Source of the DNA: an uncultured Eubacterium sp.
GTDB taxonomy: Bacteria; Bacillota; Clostridia; Oscillospirales; Acutalibacteraceae
Reading direction: 5' to 3'
Assembly: GCA_910577195.1 (NCBI GenBank)
Contig: CAJTLP010000005.1
Span: 172,372 to 236,371 of the forward strand
DNA: 64,000 nucleotides
This document shows positions 28,770 to 36,478 of the stretch, one piece after another. Within the stretch, counting starts at the first letter, position 1. Each line of letters opens with the position of its first letter. The notes below the pieces were generated by a model. It made no database searches. It worked only from the letters and a program-made list of their open reading frames with translations, and was not told the DNA's origin. Made by a program: the position numbers and the translations under genes.

Positions 28770-29231
28770 TTATACAATATAACTTATTGTCAAAATCAAC
28801 ACACCAATTAAAATAAATACACTGCCCATAATCAATGGCAGAAAAACATCCGATTTCGTATTGATAACTGCTCTTTCAGGTTCATTCTCATACACTCTTA
28901 CCTCAACACTGTCACCGATTTTATACTTTGAATTCGGAACAATACTTCTGTTTTTCGTATAATAAATTTTAGGCGTACCCTCTTCAATATCACTGTTTTT
29001 ACTGTATTTTGCACCATTGATATTACGCTCGGCAGTATAGGTAACACCCTGATAATAATACTCAAATATTGTGGTAAAGCCCTTAGTTCCTTTATGTCCC
29101 ATATGTGCCTTGAAATCAACAATTTTACCTGGAACAATCTGATAGCTTTTCCTTGAATCCTTAATATAAATCCAGACGGCATAAAGCCCAAAGGCTATGA
29201 AAACAAGTCCGAAAATCATAAATTCATTCAT
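28770..29231 (-). CDS. DUF3592-type membrane protein
   Basis: The 153-residue protein has an N-terminal transmembrane helix (about 5-22), an extracytoplasmic beta-rich domain, and a C-terminal helix (about 130-150). The sequence KIVDFKAHMGHKGTKG, then FEYYYQGVTYTAERN and KIGDSVEVRVYENEPERAV, fits the DUF3592 pattern (V.Y...G..Y...... G..V.V.Y.P.....). Its function is unknown. It lies 9 bp upstream of GH89 and 18 bp downstream of the SGNH hydrolase gene, in one operon. Confidence 0.7.
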   Translation of the reverse strand: MNEFMIFGLVFIAFGLYAVWIYIKDSRKSYQIVPGKIVDFKAHMGHKGTKGFTTIFEYYYQGVTYTAERNINGAKYSKNSDIEEGTPKIYYTKNRSIVPNSKYKIGDSVEVRVYENEPERAVINTKSDVFLPLIMGSVFILIGVLILTISYIV

Positions 29232-29249
29232 AGCATATTCTCCATAATA

Positions 29250-29879
29250 TCAATTTATAAACTTTAATACCTCATCGGCAATAATTTTATGTCCTAAATT
29301 GGTTGGATGAATTCCGTCAACAGCAAGCTGAACCGATGGAATCTTTTTCTGTGCATCATAAAATACAGCCTGCAAATCAATAATTTCAGCTCCGTTTTGC
29401 TCTGCCATATTATGAAGCACCTGTCTGTATTCATCAAGAATTCTGTGGAACGGTGCTTTTTCAGGCATTGTATCAATCAGAAACGGCAAAAGAACAAGTA
29501 GCTGTGCATCCGGCAGTTCCGTTTTCAACCGTCTGTATATCTCATTCATATGCGGTTCCATCGATCTTAACAGCGGCGGATACTGCTCAGGCACATAATG
29601 CTCCCAAGCATCATTAACACCGATAAGCATAACAATAATATCAGGATGAAGGCTTATACAGTCCCTTGTAAGACGGTCATATACAAGATAAGTCCTGTCT
29701 GATGCAATACCCTTATAGAAAAATTTAAGCTTTTTATGCCTCTTTTTCAGCTTCTTAGCTGCCTGCAAAGCATAAATCTTTGCACCATGAATTTTATATG
29801 AAAACTGTCTGTTGAATTTTATATCCGTAATACTGTCCCCTATAAACAGAATACGATAGCCGTCCTTAATTTCAATCAT
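29250..29879 (-). CDS. SGNH/GDSL-family hydrolase
   Basis: The 209-residue protein has block I ILFIGDSITD (catalytic Ser), a block III-like IVMLIGVNDAWEHY with the Asn, and block V DGIHPTNLGH with the Asp-His pair. It is a predicted cytoplasmic esterase, with no signal peptide. With GH89 downstream it might remove O-acetyl groups from imported sugars (inference from context only). The ATG at 29879 is preferred because GAGGAG lies 7 nt upstream. A TTG at 29894 would overlap that site. Confidence 0.85.
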   Translation of the reverse strand: MIEIKDGYRILFIGDSITDIKFNRQFSYKIHGAKIYALQAAKKLKKRHKKLKFFYKGIASDRTYLVYDRLTRDCISLHPDIIVMLIGVNDAWEHYVPEQYPPLLRSMEPHMNEIYRRLKTELPDAQLLVLLPFLIDTMPEKAPFHRILDEYRQVLHNMAEQNGAEIIDLQAVFYDAQKKIPSVQLAVDGIHPTNLGHKIIADEVLKFIN

Positions 29880-29900
29880 ACCAAAGCTCCTCAATTTTAA

Positions 29901-30848
29901 TTACTGTATAACCTTATCATAGGAATCGTGCATTTTACCATTCTCATCCCAAGTTACACTTGATGCCCAATAATATATTTTACCGTCACTGTCTTTATAC
30001 TGTGAAGAATACTCTGCATTTTCCTGCTTCACAAATTCCTGCTTACTGTCATATACAAGATATCCATTTTCATCCACAAAGGAGTAATCATTATCAAAGG
30101 ATTCTCCTGTAGCCAAATTTGTGTACGAACCTTTCAAAGTGTCTGAATTAAAGGAATAGCAATACTTATTGCCGTCAGCATCAAAATACGGAATGTTTTT
30201 ATAGGTGTATGCATTGCCTAAGGCATCATAATGAAGCAGCTTATAATCATAGCTGATTGTACCGTCTTTATTAAAATCCACATAATTTGCAGGATAATAA
30301 ACATTGCCGTTTTTATCAACGCAGCAGGTTCTGTCCTTTGCAACGATATTCATCTCTTTATCATAATACAGCATACCGTCAGTATCCACATAACAAAGGT
30401 TGGAATCCAAAAATTCATCCGTGCCGTTTTTATATAACGCATCATAACCGCTTTTATCAAAATCATATCGGTATGTATTGCCGTCCCTGTCATAAAAAAC
30501 GACTTCAAAGGCATATACATATCCATTGCCTTTAGCATCGAAATATCTGTCATTATCAATCAAGGAAAAGCTTAAACACGAGCCTGCAAACATCAGTAAT
30601 GATAAAACAAATAGCAATATACTGTTTTTCAGCATCTTCTTATCCTTAAAGTTTTTCTGATTGAACAAGCATACTATACCTGTAATAACAGGGAAGAATA
30701 TAGAAAAACCTACATAATTGCTTGTTTTATCACTGCCCCTTGACTCGGCATTATAATATACTGCAAAAACAAATAATATTCTGAAAGCCAGTCCAAGCAG
30801 TACACTGAGCATAGAAAGCGCAATATTGCCGAAACCAATCATATTCAT
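29901..30848 (-). CDS. Membrane protein with repeated Tyr-Asp-x-Asp-Gly-Asn units
   Basis: The 315-residue protein begins with three hydrophobic helices (about 8-30, 44-62 and 76-98). About 215 residues follow with a recurring pattern, such as FYDRDGNTYRYD, CYVDTDGMLYYD, CCVDKNGNVYYP, HYDALGNAYTY, YFDADGNKYCYS and SFVDENGYLVYD, roughly every 25-35 residues. The repeats are rich in aromatic residues and Asp/Gly turns, suggesting a beta solenoid or propeller domain, perhaps extracytoplasmic. No family was recognised. It is the first gene of the operon leading to GH89, with a GGAGAT binding site and its own promoter. Confidence 0.65.
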   Translation of the reverse strand: MNMIGFGNIALSMLSVLLGLAFRILFVFAVYYNAESRGSDKTSNYVGFSIFFPVITGIVCLFNQKNFKDKKMLKNSILLFVLSLLMFAGSCLSFSLIDNDRYFDAKGNGYVYAFEVVFYDRDGNTYRYDFDKSGYDALYKNGTDEFLDSNLCYVDTDGMLYYDKEMNIVAKDRTCCVDKNGNVYYPANYVDFNKDGTISYDYKLLHYDALGNAYTYKNIPYFDADGNKYCYSFNSDTLKGSYTNLATGESFDNDYSFVDENGYLVYDSKQEFVKQENAEYSSQYKDSDGKIYYWASSVTWDENGKMHDSYDKVIQ

Positions 30849-30875
30849 AAGCTATCTCCTCAAATTTATAACTAT

Positions 30876-30904
30876 ATTTTAACATAACAAAATAGTTGTG
30901 TAAA
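30876..30904 (-). promoter_or_regulatory. Promoter of the 26634-30848 operon
   Basis: On the minus strand TTTACA (30899-30904) and TAAAAT (30876-30881) have a 17-bp spacer, 28 bp before the start codon. Confidence 0.65.
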
Positions 30905-30910
30905 GAAAAA

Positions 30911-31012
30911 GAGCATCTCAGACGAGATGCTCCCAGTCTGTAGAAAAACCCTAAATCCGTTGCGAATTTAGGGTTTTTCTACAGACTGACAGCTCACATT
31001 TCTGTGAGCTGT
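30911..31012. repeat. Three consecutive perfect hairpins
   Basis: Hairpin 1 (30911-30932) has a 9-bp stem GAGCATCTC, loop AGAC, and a T-run on the minus strand. Hairpin 2 (30934-30988) has a perfect 23-bp stem with a 9-nt loop. Hairpin 3 (30989-31012) has a 10-bp stem ACAGCTCACA with a 4-nt loop. They are separated by 0-1 bp. Hairpin 1 can act as a minus-strand terminator, and the group may be terminators or a small palindromic repeat. The remaining sequence to 31242 holds the att-like repeat at 31034 and no recognisable gene. Confidence 0.8.
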
Positions 31013-31033
31013 TAATAATTTAGTTATTTAATT

Positions 31034-31046
31034 AACCGTTAATCTG
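31034..31046 (-). repeat. Left att-like direct repeat (degenerate copy of the tsf 3' end)
   Basis: The 13-bp sequence, CAGATTAACGGTT on the minus strand, is identical to the last codons of tsf at 32991-33003 and in the same orientation. On the gene side, further matching blocks TTGC and GATTTC occur with a 6-nt insertion between them. It reads as a decayed Tsf tail ending QING-stop. Confidence 0.5.
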
Positions 31047-31242
31047 AATTGCAAAAAAGATTTCAAATTCGGCTTAAATTCAGCATTTCTGCAACATCTC
31101 ATTAGTCGGTTGCCTCAATTTTAACTTTATGCATTTTGAAATATAGATAAAAATGTCTCTTGTTCATCGCCACAAAATTTCTTTTGCCACATAATATTAT
31201 CATAAACTGTCAACAAAGCAATCGACTTATTTATTATTCATA

Positions 31243-32655
31243 TCACCTTACATAATCATCTTTTTTCTTTACACTTTTAGTTATAGGAATCGCAAGGAGT
31301 TCCCTTGCTCTGTCATTAATATGATTTTCAATTGCCTTTAATCTCTCTTCCGGAAGATTAATTGAAGGATGCCTTTTGAATTTAAAACCTATTAATCTGC
31401 GAAGCTGAGCCTTTTGCTTTGCGCCCATAATTTCCTTGCATATACTTTCAAAAGCAACACCATAAGGATTAGAACGAGATTTTGCATATTTTTTCAAATT
31501 CTTAAAATCATCTTCCATTGCAAAGTTGAATAAAGATAAACCATTATCAAATATCGGTGCAGGAGCAATAATCTGCCCAGTGTGATTATCTCTCAACACA
31601 CCGAAATTACCAAAATGTCTGTCCTCATTATATATCAACGCATCAAACACAAGCATACTTCTGATTTGTTCTGAAAAATCATTTCCAAGCTTATCATAAT
31701 AATCAAGACAAGCCTTTATGCCGCCTGATTTTACTATTCTGCCGATAGCTATATATGAGGTATCTATATCGGTAAACAACCTGCACTTAGAAGCAAGAAT
31801 GCCTTTCCAATTTTCTAACTCATAATGTACTGCATTAAGCCCCATTTGCTCTGCAATCTGACAGGCATAATATTCACTATAAGGCTCTTTTCCTGTGTTG
31901 GCTGCGCCCTCTGTTCCGCCTTTATACAAATATATTCCGTCATCTTCAATATACCTCCATGCCTTGCGGAGCATCCCATTCGTTGTAAGCTCAGGTGATG
32001 TTGAAAATGCCTGTTCACTTGCTCCGGCACCGGTATAAGCAACTAATGAGAGTGCCTCTGAAAATCTGTTTTCATATAAATTATAATCTGCATATGTTCC
32101 ATCAAAATCAACAGGAACTACCCAATAACTGTCATTAAGAGATAAGCCCTTGCAGACATCAATAATGCCTTTTGTGTTATTTACACTTAATCCGAGTGTT
32201 TTAAGTATTTCATCAACAAACTGTCTGTTTTTTGGAATTACTCTGCGCTCAAGCCATTTCAAAATGCCGCTTTCGGTTAATTCAAGGTCAAGCGGAAATA
32301 ACTTATTCATCTGTGTATTGGTATTAAGAATTGATACCTGCAAACCCTCTAAGCCTTTTTCTTCAAGAGAAAATGTGATAAGCTCTTCATCATAGAGTTT
32401 TAAGCTATATATATTCATCGGTATGCTCCTCTCTTCAAAAGACAGCTTAATATCTTTGCCTAATGCTTTTAAAATTTTAATCATTAAATCAAGCGAAAGA
32501 TTTTGTGCCCCGCTTTCAATTCTGCATATATTTGAACGTTTTGTACCAATTAATGTGGCAAGCTGTTCCTGCGATAATCCCTTTTCAAGTCTTGCCTGTG
32601 TAAGCTGTGAAATAATATCTTTCCTTGACTTAATTATTTCATTATCTTTTTCCAC
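31243..32655 (-). CDS. Single-chain XRE-HipA-like protein (HTH antitoxin domain fused to a HipA-type kinase)
   Basis: The 470-residue protein opens with an XRE-type helix-turn-helix (ARLEKGLSQEQLATLIGT at about 17-34, then KRSNICRIESG). The rest resembles the HipA C-terminal kinase: YLYKGG in the position of the ATP-binding region, YNEDRHFGNFG with the catalytic-loop Asp and the Asn, and IFDNGLSLF in place of the DFG-type metal motif. In classical systems HipB and HipA are separate. HipA phosphorylates targets such as GltX and causes dormancy, and whether this chain does so is unknown. The GTG start has AGGTG upstream. A 24-bp palindrome overlaps its promoter, suggesting self-repression. It stands alone between att-like repeats. 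Confidence 0.75.
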   Translation of the reverse strand: MEKDNEIIKSRKDIISQLTQARLEKGLSQEQLATLIGTKRSNICRIESGAQNLSLDLMIKILKALGKDIKLSFEERSIPMNIYSLKLYDEELITFSLEEKGLEGLQVSILNTNTQMNKLFPLDLELTESGILKWLERRVIPKNRQFVDEILKTLGLSVNNTKGIIDVCKGLSLNDSYWVVPVDFDGTYADYNLYENRFSEALSLVAYTGAGASEQAFSTSPELTTNGMLRKAWRYIEDDGIYLYKGGTEGAANTGKEPYSEYYACQIAEQMGLNAVHYELENWKGILASKCRLFTDIDTSYIAIGRIVKSGGIKACLDYYDKLGNDFSEQIRSMLVFDALIYNEDRHFGNFGVLRDNHTGQIIAPAPIFDNGLSLFNFAMEDDFKNLKKYAKSRSNPYGVAFESICKEIMGAKQKAQLRRLIGFKFKRHPSINLPEERLKAIENHINDRARELLAIPITKSVKKKDDYVR

Positions 32656-32683
32656 AAAAACACCTCACTATTATTGCATTATT

Positions 32684-32714
32684 TATGTTATCATATATGA
32701 TAACATATTGTCAA
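32684..32714 (-). promoter_or_regulatory. Promoter and palindromic operator of the XRE-HipA-like gene
   Basis: A perfect 24-bp palindrome (32684-32707; half-site TATGTTATCATA) lies 28 bp upstream of the GTG start. On the minus strand TTGACA (32709-32714) is followed after 18 bp by TAACAT (32685-32690), so the palindrome covers the spacer and the -10. The encoded HTH domain is the obvious candidate to bind it. Confidence 0.7.
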
Positions 32715-32806
32715 TAAGATTATACCTATTTTATTAAAACATTAGAATGCTTTTATATACATAACTGAATAAAAATAAAATATATCGAACTTAGCAGAAG
32801 AGACTC

Positions 32807-32899
32807 TACCCAAAACAGTACCCAAATTTTTACCCAAAATTACCCAAAACGCAATAAATTGGACTTATTAATTTATAAATATTAAAACTTTACCCAAAT
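32807..32899. repeat. Cluster of five TACCCAAA direct repeats (putative integrase arm sites)
   Basis: Copies start at 32807, 32819, 32831, 32841 and 32891, all in the same orientation, with 12, 12, 10 and 50 bp between starts. They occupy the non-coding stretch between the HipA-like gene and tsf, 90-185 bp from the tsf 3' end. Short direct repeats at this distance from an att core are typical of tyrosine-integrase arm-binding sites (inference). No integrase gene is present. Confidence 0.6.
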
Positions 32900-32915
32900 T
32901 AAAATAATATATAAA

Positions 32916-32947
32916 AAAGGCTTGAAAACCACTGTTTTCAAGCCTTT
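32916..32947 (-). terminator. Terminator after rpsB-tsf
   Basis: A perfect 14-bp stem (AAAGGCTTGAAAAC and its complement) encloses a CACT loop. On the minus strand it is followed by a run of T's, 41 bp beyond the tsf stop. Confidence 0.9.
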
Positions 32948-32988
32948 AGAGCATTTATTAAATTATAAACAACTTATGCAAAGTTTCA

Positions 32989-33927
32989 TCAACCGTTAAT
33001 CTGCTTTGCGATTTCCTCTGCGAAGTTTTCTTCTCTCTTCTCAAGGCCGTCGCCCTTCATCATACGGATAAAGCCTGTAGCTGTGATTTCTGTGCCAAGC
33101 TCCTTAGCAACTGAATCAATGTAGCCCTTAACTGAACCCTGGAACAGGTCGCCGCGAACGAACTCCTGCTCAACGAGACAGTTTTCTTTATAATACTTGC
33201 CCATCTTACCTGCAGCAATCTTAGCAAGAACTGCCTCAGGCTTGGAAGCCATTTTAGGATCTTCCTTCATCTGAGCAGCAAGGATACCCTGCTCGTGCTC
33301 AACAACCTCAGCAGGAACTGAAGCCTGATCAAGGTAGCTTGGGTTCATAGCTGCAATCTGCATAGCAACATTCTTACCCATAGCCTCGAACTCAGCTGTG
33401 TCAGCCTTTGACTCATCAGCAACATCAAAGCCAATCATAACGCCAACTGCGCCGCCGCCGTGAATATAGGTTGAAACGATACCGTCCATAAGCTCAAAAC
33501 GGCGAACCTTCATATTCTCACCGATAGCAAGAACGAGGTCGTTAAGAGTTTCAGTTACTGTTCTGCCTGTGCCGTTGAACTCTGTTGCACAGAGAGCCTC
33601 AACATCAGCAGGATTTGTAGCAATAATTGTCTTTGCAACACCTGTTACAAAGTCCATAAACTTTTCATTTTTTGCAACGAAGTCAGTCTCTGAGTTAACC
33701 TCAACAACTACACCCTTCTTTGCAGCCTTATCATAATAAGGAAGAACTACACCCTCAGCAGCAATTCTTGCAGCCTTCTTCTGTGCAGCAGCAAGACCTC
33801 TTTCACGAAGATAGTCAATTGCCTTATCCATATCACCGTCAGACTCAACGAGAGCCTTTTTACATTCCATCATACCAACGCCGGTCTTCTCACGAAGAGC
33901 CTTTACGTCCTGAGCTGTAAATGCCAT
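32989..33927 (-). CDS. tsf: Elongation factor Ts
   Basis: The 312-residue protein has the N-terminal UBA-like domain (VKALREKTGVGMMECKKAL), the EF-Tu-contacting SETDFVAKNE near residue 80, and the dimerisation core. It exchanges GDP on EF-Tu. It is slightly longer than the B. subtilis protein. AGGAGG precedes the ATG, and rpsB ends 40 bp upstream. Its last codons (QING-stop) coincide with the 13-bp att-like repeat. Confidence 0.96.
   Translation of the reverse strand: MAFTAQDVKALREKTGVGMMECKKALVESDGDMDKAIDYLRERGLAAAQKKAARIAAEGVVLPYYDKAAKKGVVVEVNSETDFVAKNEKFMDFVTGVAKTIIATNPADVEALCATEFNGTGRTVTETLNDLVLAIGENMKVRRFELMDGIVSTYIHGGGAVGVMIGFDVADESKADTAEFEAMGKNVAMQIAAMNPSYLDQASVPAEVVEHEQGILAAQMKEDPKMASKPEAVLAKIAAGKMGKYYKENCLVEQEFVRGDLFQGSVKGYIDSVAKELGTEITATGFIRMMKGDGLEKREENFAEEIAKQING
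32991..33003 (-). repeat. Right att-like direct repeat within the tsf 3' end
   Basis: This is the second copy of CAGATTAACGGTT, forming the final codons of intact tsf. Together with 31034-31046 it brackets the HipA-like gene and the TACCCAAA cluster, an interval of 1.97 kb. Integration at a gene's 3' end with restoration of its coding sequence is the usual behaviour of tyrosine-recombinase elements. Confidence 0.5.
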
Positions 33928-33966
33928 TATATTATCCTCCTGTTTATAGTAGTATAAATGATTAAA

Positions 33967-34707
33967 TTACTCAGCAGCTTCCTCTGCTGTCTCTTCAGCA
34001 GGAGCCTCATCAGCTGTGTCCTTACCGTCACGACCCTCAATAACAGCATCAGCCATTGCACCTGCAATAAGCTTAACTGCACGGATAGCGTCATCGTTAC
34101 CAGGAATTACATAGTCGATTTCATCAGGGTCACAGTTTGTATCAACGATAGCAACGATAGGAAGACCTAACTTCATAGCCTCTGATACAGCGATTCTCTC
34201 TTTGCGAGGATCAACGATGAACATAGCATTAGGAATCTTCTTCATCTCTGTGATACCGCCGAGATACTTCTCAAGCTTTTCGATTTCAAGCTCAAGACCA
34301 ACAACTTCTTTCTTAGGAAGAAGATCAAAAGTACCATCCTCACGCATAGCCTTAAGCTGAGCGAGACGAGCTACTCTGCCGCGAATTGTCTTGAAGTTTG
34401 TGAGCATACCGCCGAGCCATCTTGCGTTAACATATGGCATTGCACAGCGCTCTGCCTCTTCCTTTACAGACTCCTGAGCCTGCTTCTTTGTACCAACGAA
34501 GATGATTGAACCACCGTCTGCTGCAAGGTCACGAACGAACATATAAGCCTCATCAAGCTTCTTAACTGTCTTCTGAAGGTCGATGATGTAGATGCCGTTA
34601 CGCTCTGTGAAGATGTATTCAGCCATTTTAGGGTTCCATCTTCTTGTCTGATGTCCAAAGTGAACACCTGCTTCTAAAAGCTGTTTCATTGAAACTACAT
34701 TTGCCAT
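33967..34707 (-). CDS. rpsB: 30S ribosomal protein S2
   Basis: The 246-residue protein matches S2 throughout: LLEAGVHFGHQTRRWNPKM, IYIIDLQKT, ARWLGGMLTNFKT, and the VDPRKERIAVSEA and DTNCDPDEIDYVIPGNDDA motifs. The C-terminus is acidic and Ala-rich. AAAGGAGG lies before the ATG. A leader of about 120 nt separates it from the promoter at 34828-34856 and contains imperfect hairpins. This could allow feedback by S2, as in other bacteria, but no known leader motif was identified. Confidence 0.97.
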   Translation of the reverse strand: MANVVSMKQLLEAGVHFGHQTRRWNPKMAEYIFTERNGIYIIDLQKTVKKLDEAYMFVRDLAADGGSIIFVGTKKQAQESVKEEAERCAMPYVNARWLGGMLTNFKTIRGRVARLAQLKAMREDGTFDLLPKKEVVGLELEIEKLEKYLGGITEMKKIPNAMFIVDPRKERIAVSEAMKLGLPIVAIVDTNCDPDEIDYVIPGNDDAIRAVKLIAGAMADAVIEGRDGKDTADEAPAEETAEEAAE

Positions 34708-34827
34708 TATAATTTCCTCCTTTAAGGTTAAATCCTCCGCATTCAGCTTGGCAAAAGCCGTTGTTTATAACCTCAGGCTTAGCTGATATGCGTGCGTATT
34801 CGCGTTCATTTTCACGAATGCGTTAGC

Positions 34828-34856
34828 ATTATAACAAAAAAGGCCTGAAAAATCAA
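34828..34856 (-). promoter_or_regulatory. Strong promoter of rpsB-tsf
   Basis: On the minus strand TTGATT (34851-34856) and a perfect TATAAT (34828-34833) have a 17-bp spacer. The promoter sits inside the terminator hairpin of the upstream gene (34838-34863). Confidence 0.8.
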
Positions 34857-34863
34857 GCCTTTT
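34838..34863 (-). terminator. Terminator of the ddl-34904 unit, overlapping the rpsB promoter
   Basis: The stem AAAAGGC/GCCTTTT is extended by TGA/TCA after one mismatch, with an AAAA loop. On the minus strand it ends in a T-tract. It lies 40 bp past the stop at 34904. Confidence 0.65.
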
Positions 34864-34903
34864 GCGGAATTATTTTACAGCCATGATGAACAGCTATTGA
34901 TTA

Positions 34904-35344
34904 TCAGCGTGAAATCGTAATATAGTTATAGATATCTAATGCAAAAATGAATACCGAAGTAATTATGCTAATGCATCTCAAGTACTTATCCGCATTGCGG
35001 CAACAATTAGATTTTATCTTGTTTTTGGTGATTAAACAATAAAGCATACCTGCAGAAATTATTAAGGAAAGTATTAACTCTATTAGTGAAAACCACAAAG
35101 TATTATTGCTGTGCTGGATTGTTGTCATTGTACAAAAAAGCAGCCAGATAATTATTAGTAGAGAATACGAAAACGTTATACGGAAAGTACTGATTTCTTG
35201 TCTTTTTTCTGTTTCATTTTTCTTGTTTGAAAAATTCTTCTTATCCAAAAACAAGAATATCAACAAGATTAGCCACATTGCTGTTATTACTATTGAAAAA
35301 ATCAAGCATATATAGGCTAACGCACCCAATTCCGAAAAATACAA
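34904..35344 (-). CDS. Small membrane protein with four predicted helices
   Basis: The 146-residue protein has hydrophobic segments at about 8-33, 53-73, 82-104 and 122-142, linked by short polar loops. A Lys/Asn/Glu-rich loop lies at 34-50. No signature residues point to a transporter or enzyme. AAAAGGAG precedes the ATG, and it follows ddl after 48 bp, so it is likely co-transcribed. No family was recognised. Confidence 0.6.
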   Translation of the reverse strand: MYFSELGALAYICLIFSIVITAMWLILLIFLFLDKKNFSNKKNETEKRQEISTFRITFSYSLLIIIWLLFCTMTTIQHSNNTLWFSLIELILSLIISAGMLYCLITKNKIKSNCCRNADKYLRCISIITSVFIFALDIYNYITISR

Positions 35345-35392
35345 TTCAAACTCCTTTTTATGAATGATTCACAAAACAGTTAATTTACAGTC

Positions 35393-36418
35393 TCACAATC
35401 TTTTGCCTGCTGCAATTATATCACAGAGCTCATTATATGTAATACCGACTGCTGCCGCCTCCTGCGGAAGAAGGCTTGTAGGCGTCATACCGGGCAGAGT
35501 ATTTGCCTCAAGACAATAGGCATTATTGGCTTTATCAAGAATAAAATCAACCCTTGAATAAAAGCCGAGACGCAGTGCCCTGTGCACCTTTAACGCACTT
35601 TCCTGCAAAATCCTGCATACATCGTCACTTATCTCAGCAGGGCAGATTTCTTCAGTCATACCGGACTGATATTTATTTTTGTAATCATAAAAGCCATTCA
35701 GCGGTCTGATTTCTATAGGAGGCAAAGCCTTACCGTCAAGTATTCCTACAGAAAATTCCCTGCCGTCTATTTTATCTTCAATTACAACAAAGTTCTCATA
35801 TTTTCTCGCTGAATCAATCGCAGTATTAAGCTGCGTTTCATTTTCAACAATAGTTACACCTACGCTTGAACCACAGCTGCAAGGCTTAACAACGCAAGGA
35901 AATTTCACATCACTGAAATTATCATTATTGGTAATATCAATATACTTCCAGTCCGCTGTTAAAATTCCGTTATCACGCATCATTCGTTTGGACAAATCCT
36001 TGTCCATAGCAAGGAGGCTGCCTGCATAACCTGTACCTGTATATTTTATTTCATTCAAATCAAACACAGCCTGCAGCTGACCGTTCTCACCTGCCGCACC
36101 GTGAAGAGCCAGAAAAACCATATCCGCCTGCTTGCAGAGTTCTATCACTCCATTGCCGATCATACCGTAATCATTTTTGACAGATGATTTAATCTTTTCC
36201 AAATCAGGCTCCTGTTCAGAGACAGTATAGGAATATCTGAAATCGGATTTATTATTTCTATAAACAGGCTCAATGTCCTTATTATTCTCTCCGATATATA
36301 AATCAAGGAGCATTACATCATGTCCGTTTTCTATTAGCGCATTCGAGATTAAAGCACCTGAGGAAAGAGATACATCTCTTTCCGGACTTAATCCCCCTGC
36401 TAAAACTACTATTTTCAT
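35393..36418 (-). CDS. ddl: D-alanine-D-alanine ligase
   Basis: The 341-residue ATP-grasp ligase has the N-terminal VLAGGLSPERDVSLSSG, the HGAAGENGQLQA motif, the ATP-binding PCVVKPCSCGSSVGV, and metal ligands in RVDFILDKAN and EANTLPGMTPTSLLPQ. It joins two D-Ala for the peptidoglycan stem. It lies close to murT-gatD, which act later on lipid II. No clear promoter was found in the 240 bp upstream, which is filled by the composite repeat. Confidence 0.94.
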   Translation of the reverse strand: MKIVVLAGGLSPERDVSLSSGALISNALIENGHDVMLLDLYIGENNKDIEPVYRNNKSDFRYSYTVSEQEPDLEKIKSSVKNDYGMIGNGVIELCKQADMVFLALHGAAGENGQLQAVFDLNEIKYTGTGYAGSLLAMDKDLSKRMMRDNGILTADWKYIDITNNDNFSDVKFPCVVKPCSCGSSVGVTIVENETQLNTAIDSARKYENFVVIEDKIDGREFSVGILDGKALPPIEIRPLNGFYDYKNKYQSGMTEEICPAEISDDVCRILQESALKVHRALRLGFYSRVDFILDKANNAYCLEANTLPGMTPTSLLPQEAAAVGITYNELCDIIAAGKRL

Positions 36419-36478
36419 AAGTTACCTTTCATTTGATTACATTATTGTTTAGTTAATCAATAATGTATTTGTTATTCC

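Noticed and set aside
31047..31242. Short open frames (about 20 codons) in the AT-rich gap before the HipA-like gene
   Set aside because: No binding sites, no recognisable products and several stops; the stretch looks non-coding or decayed.
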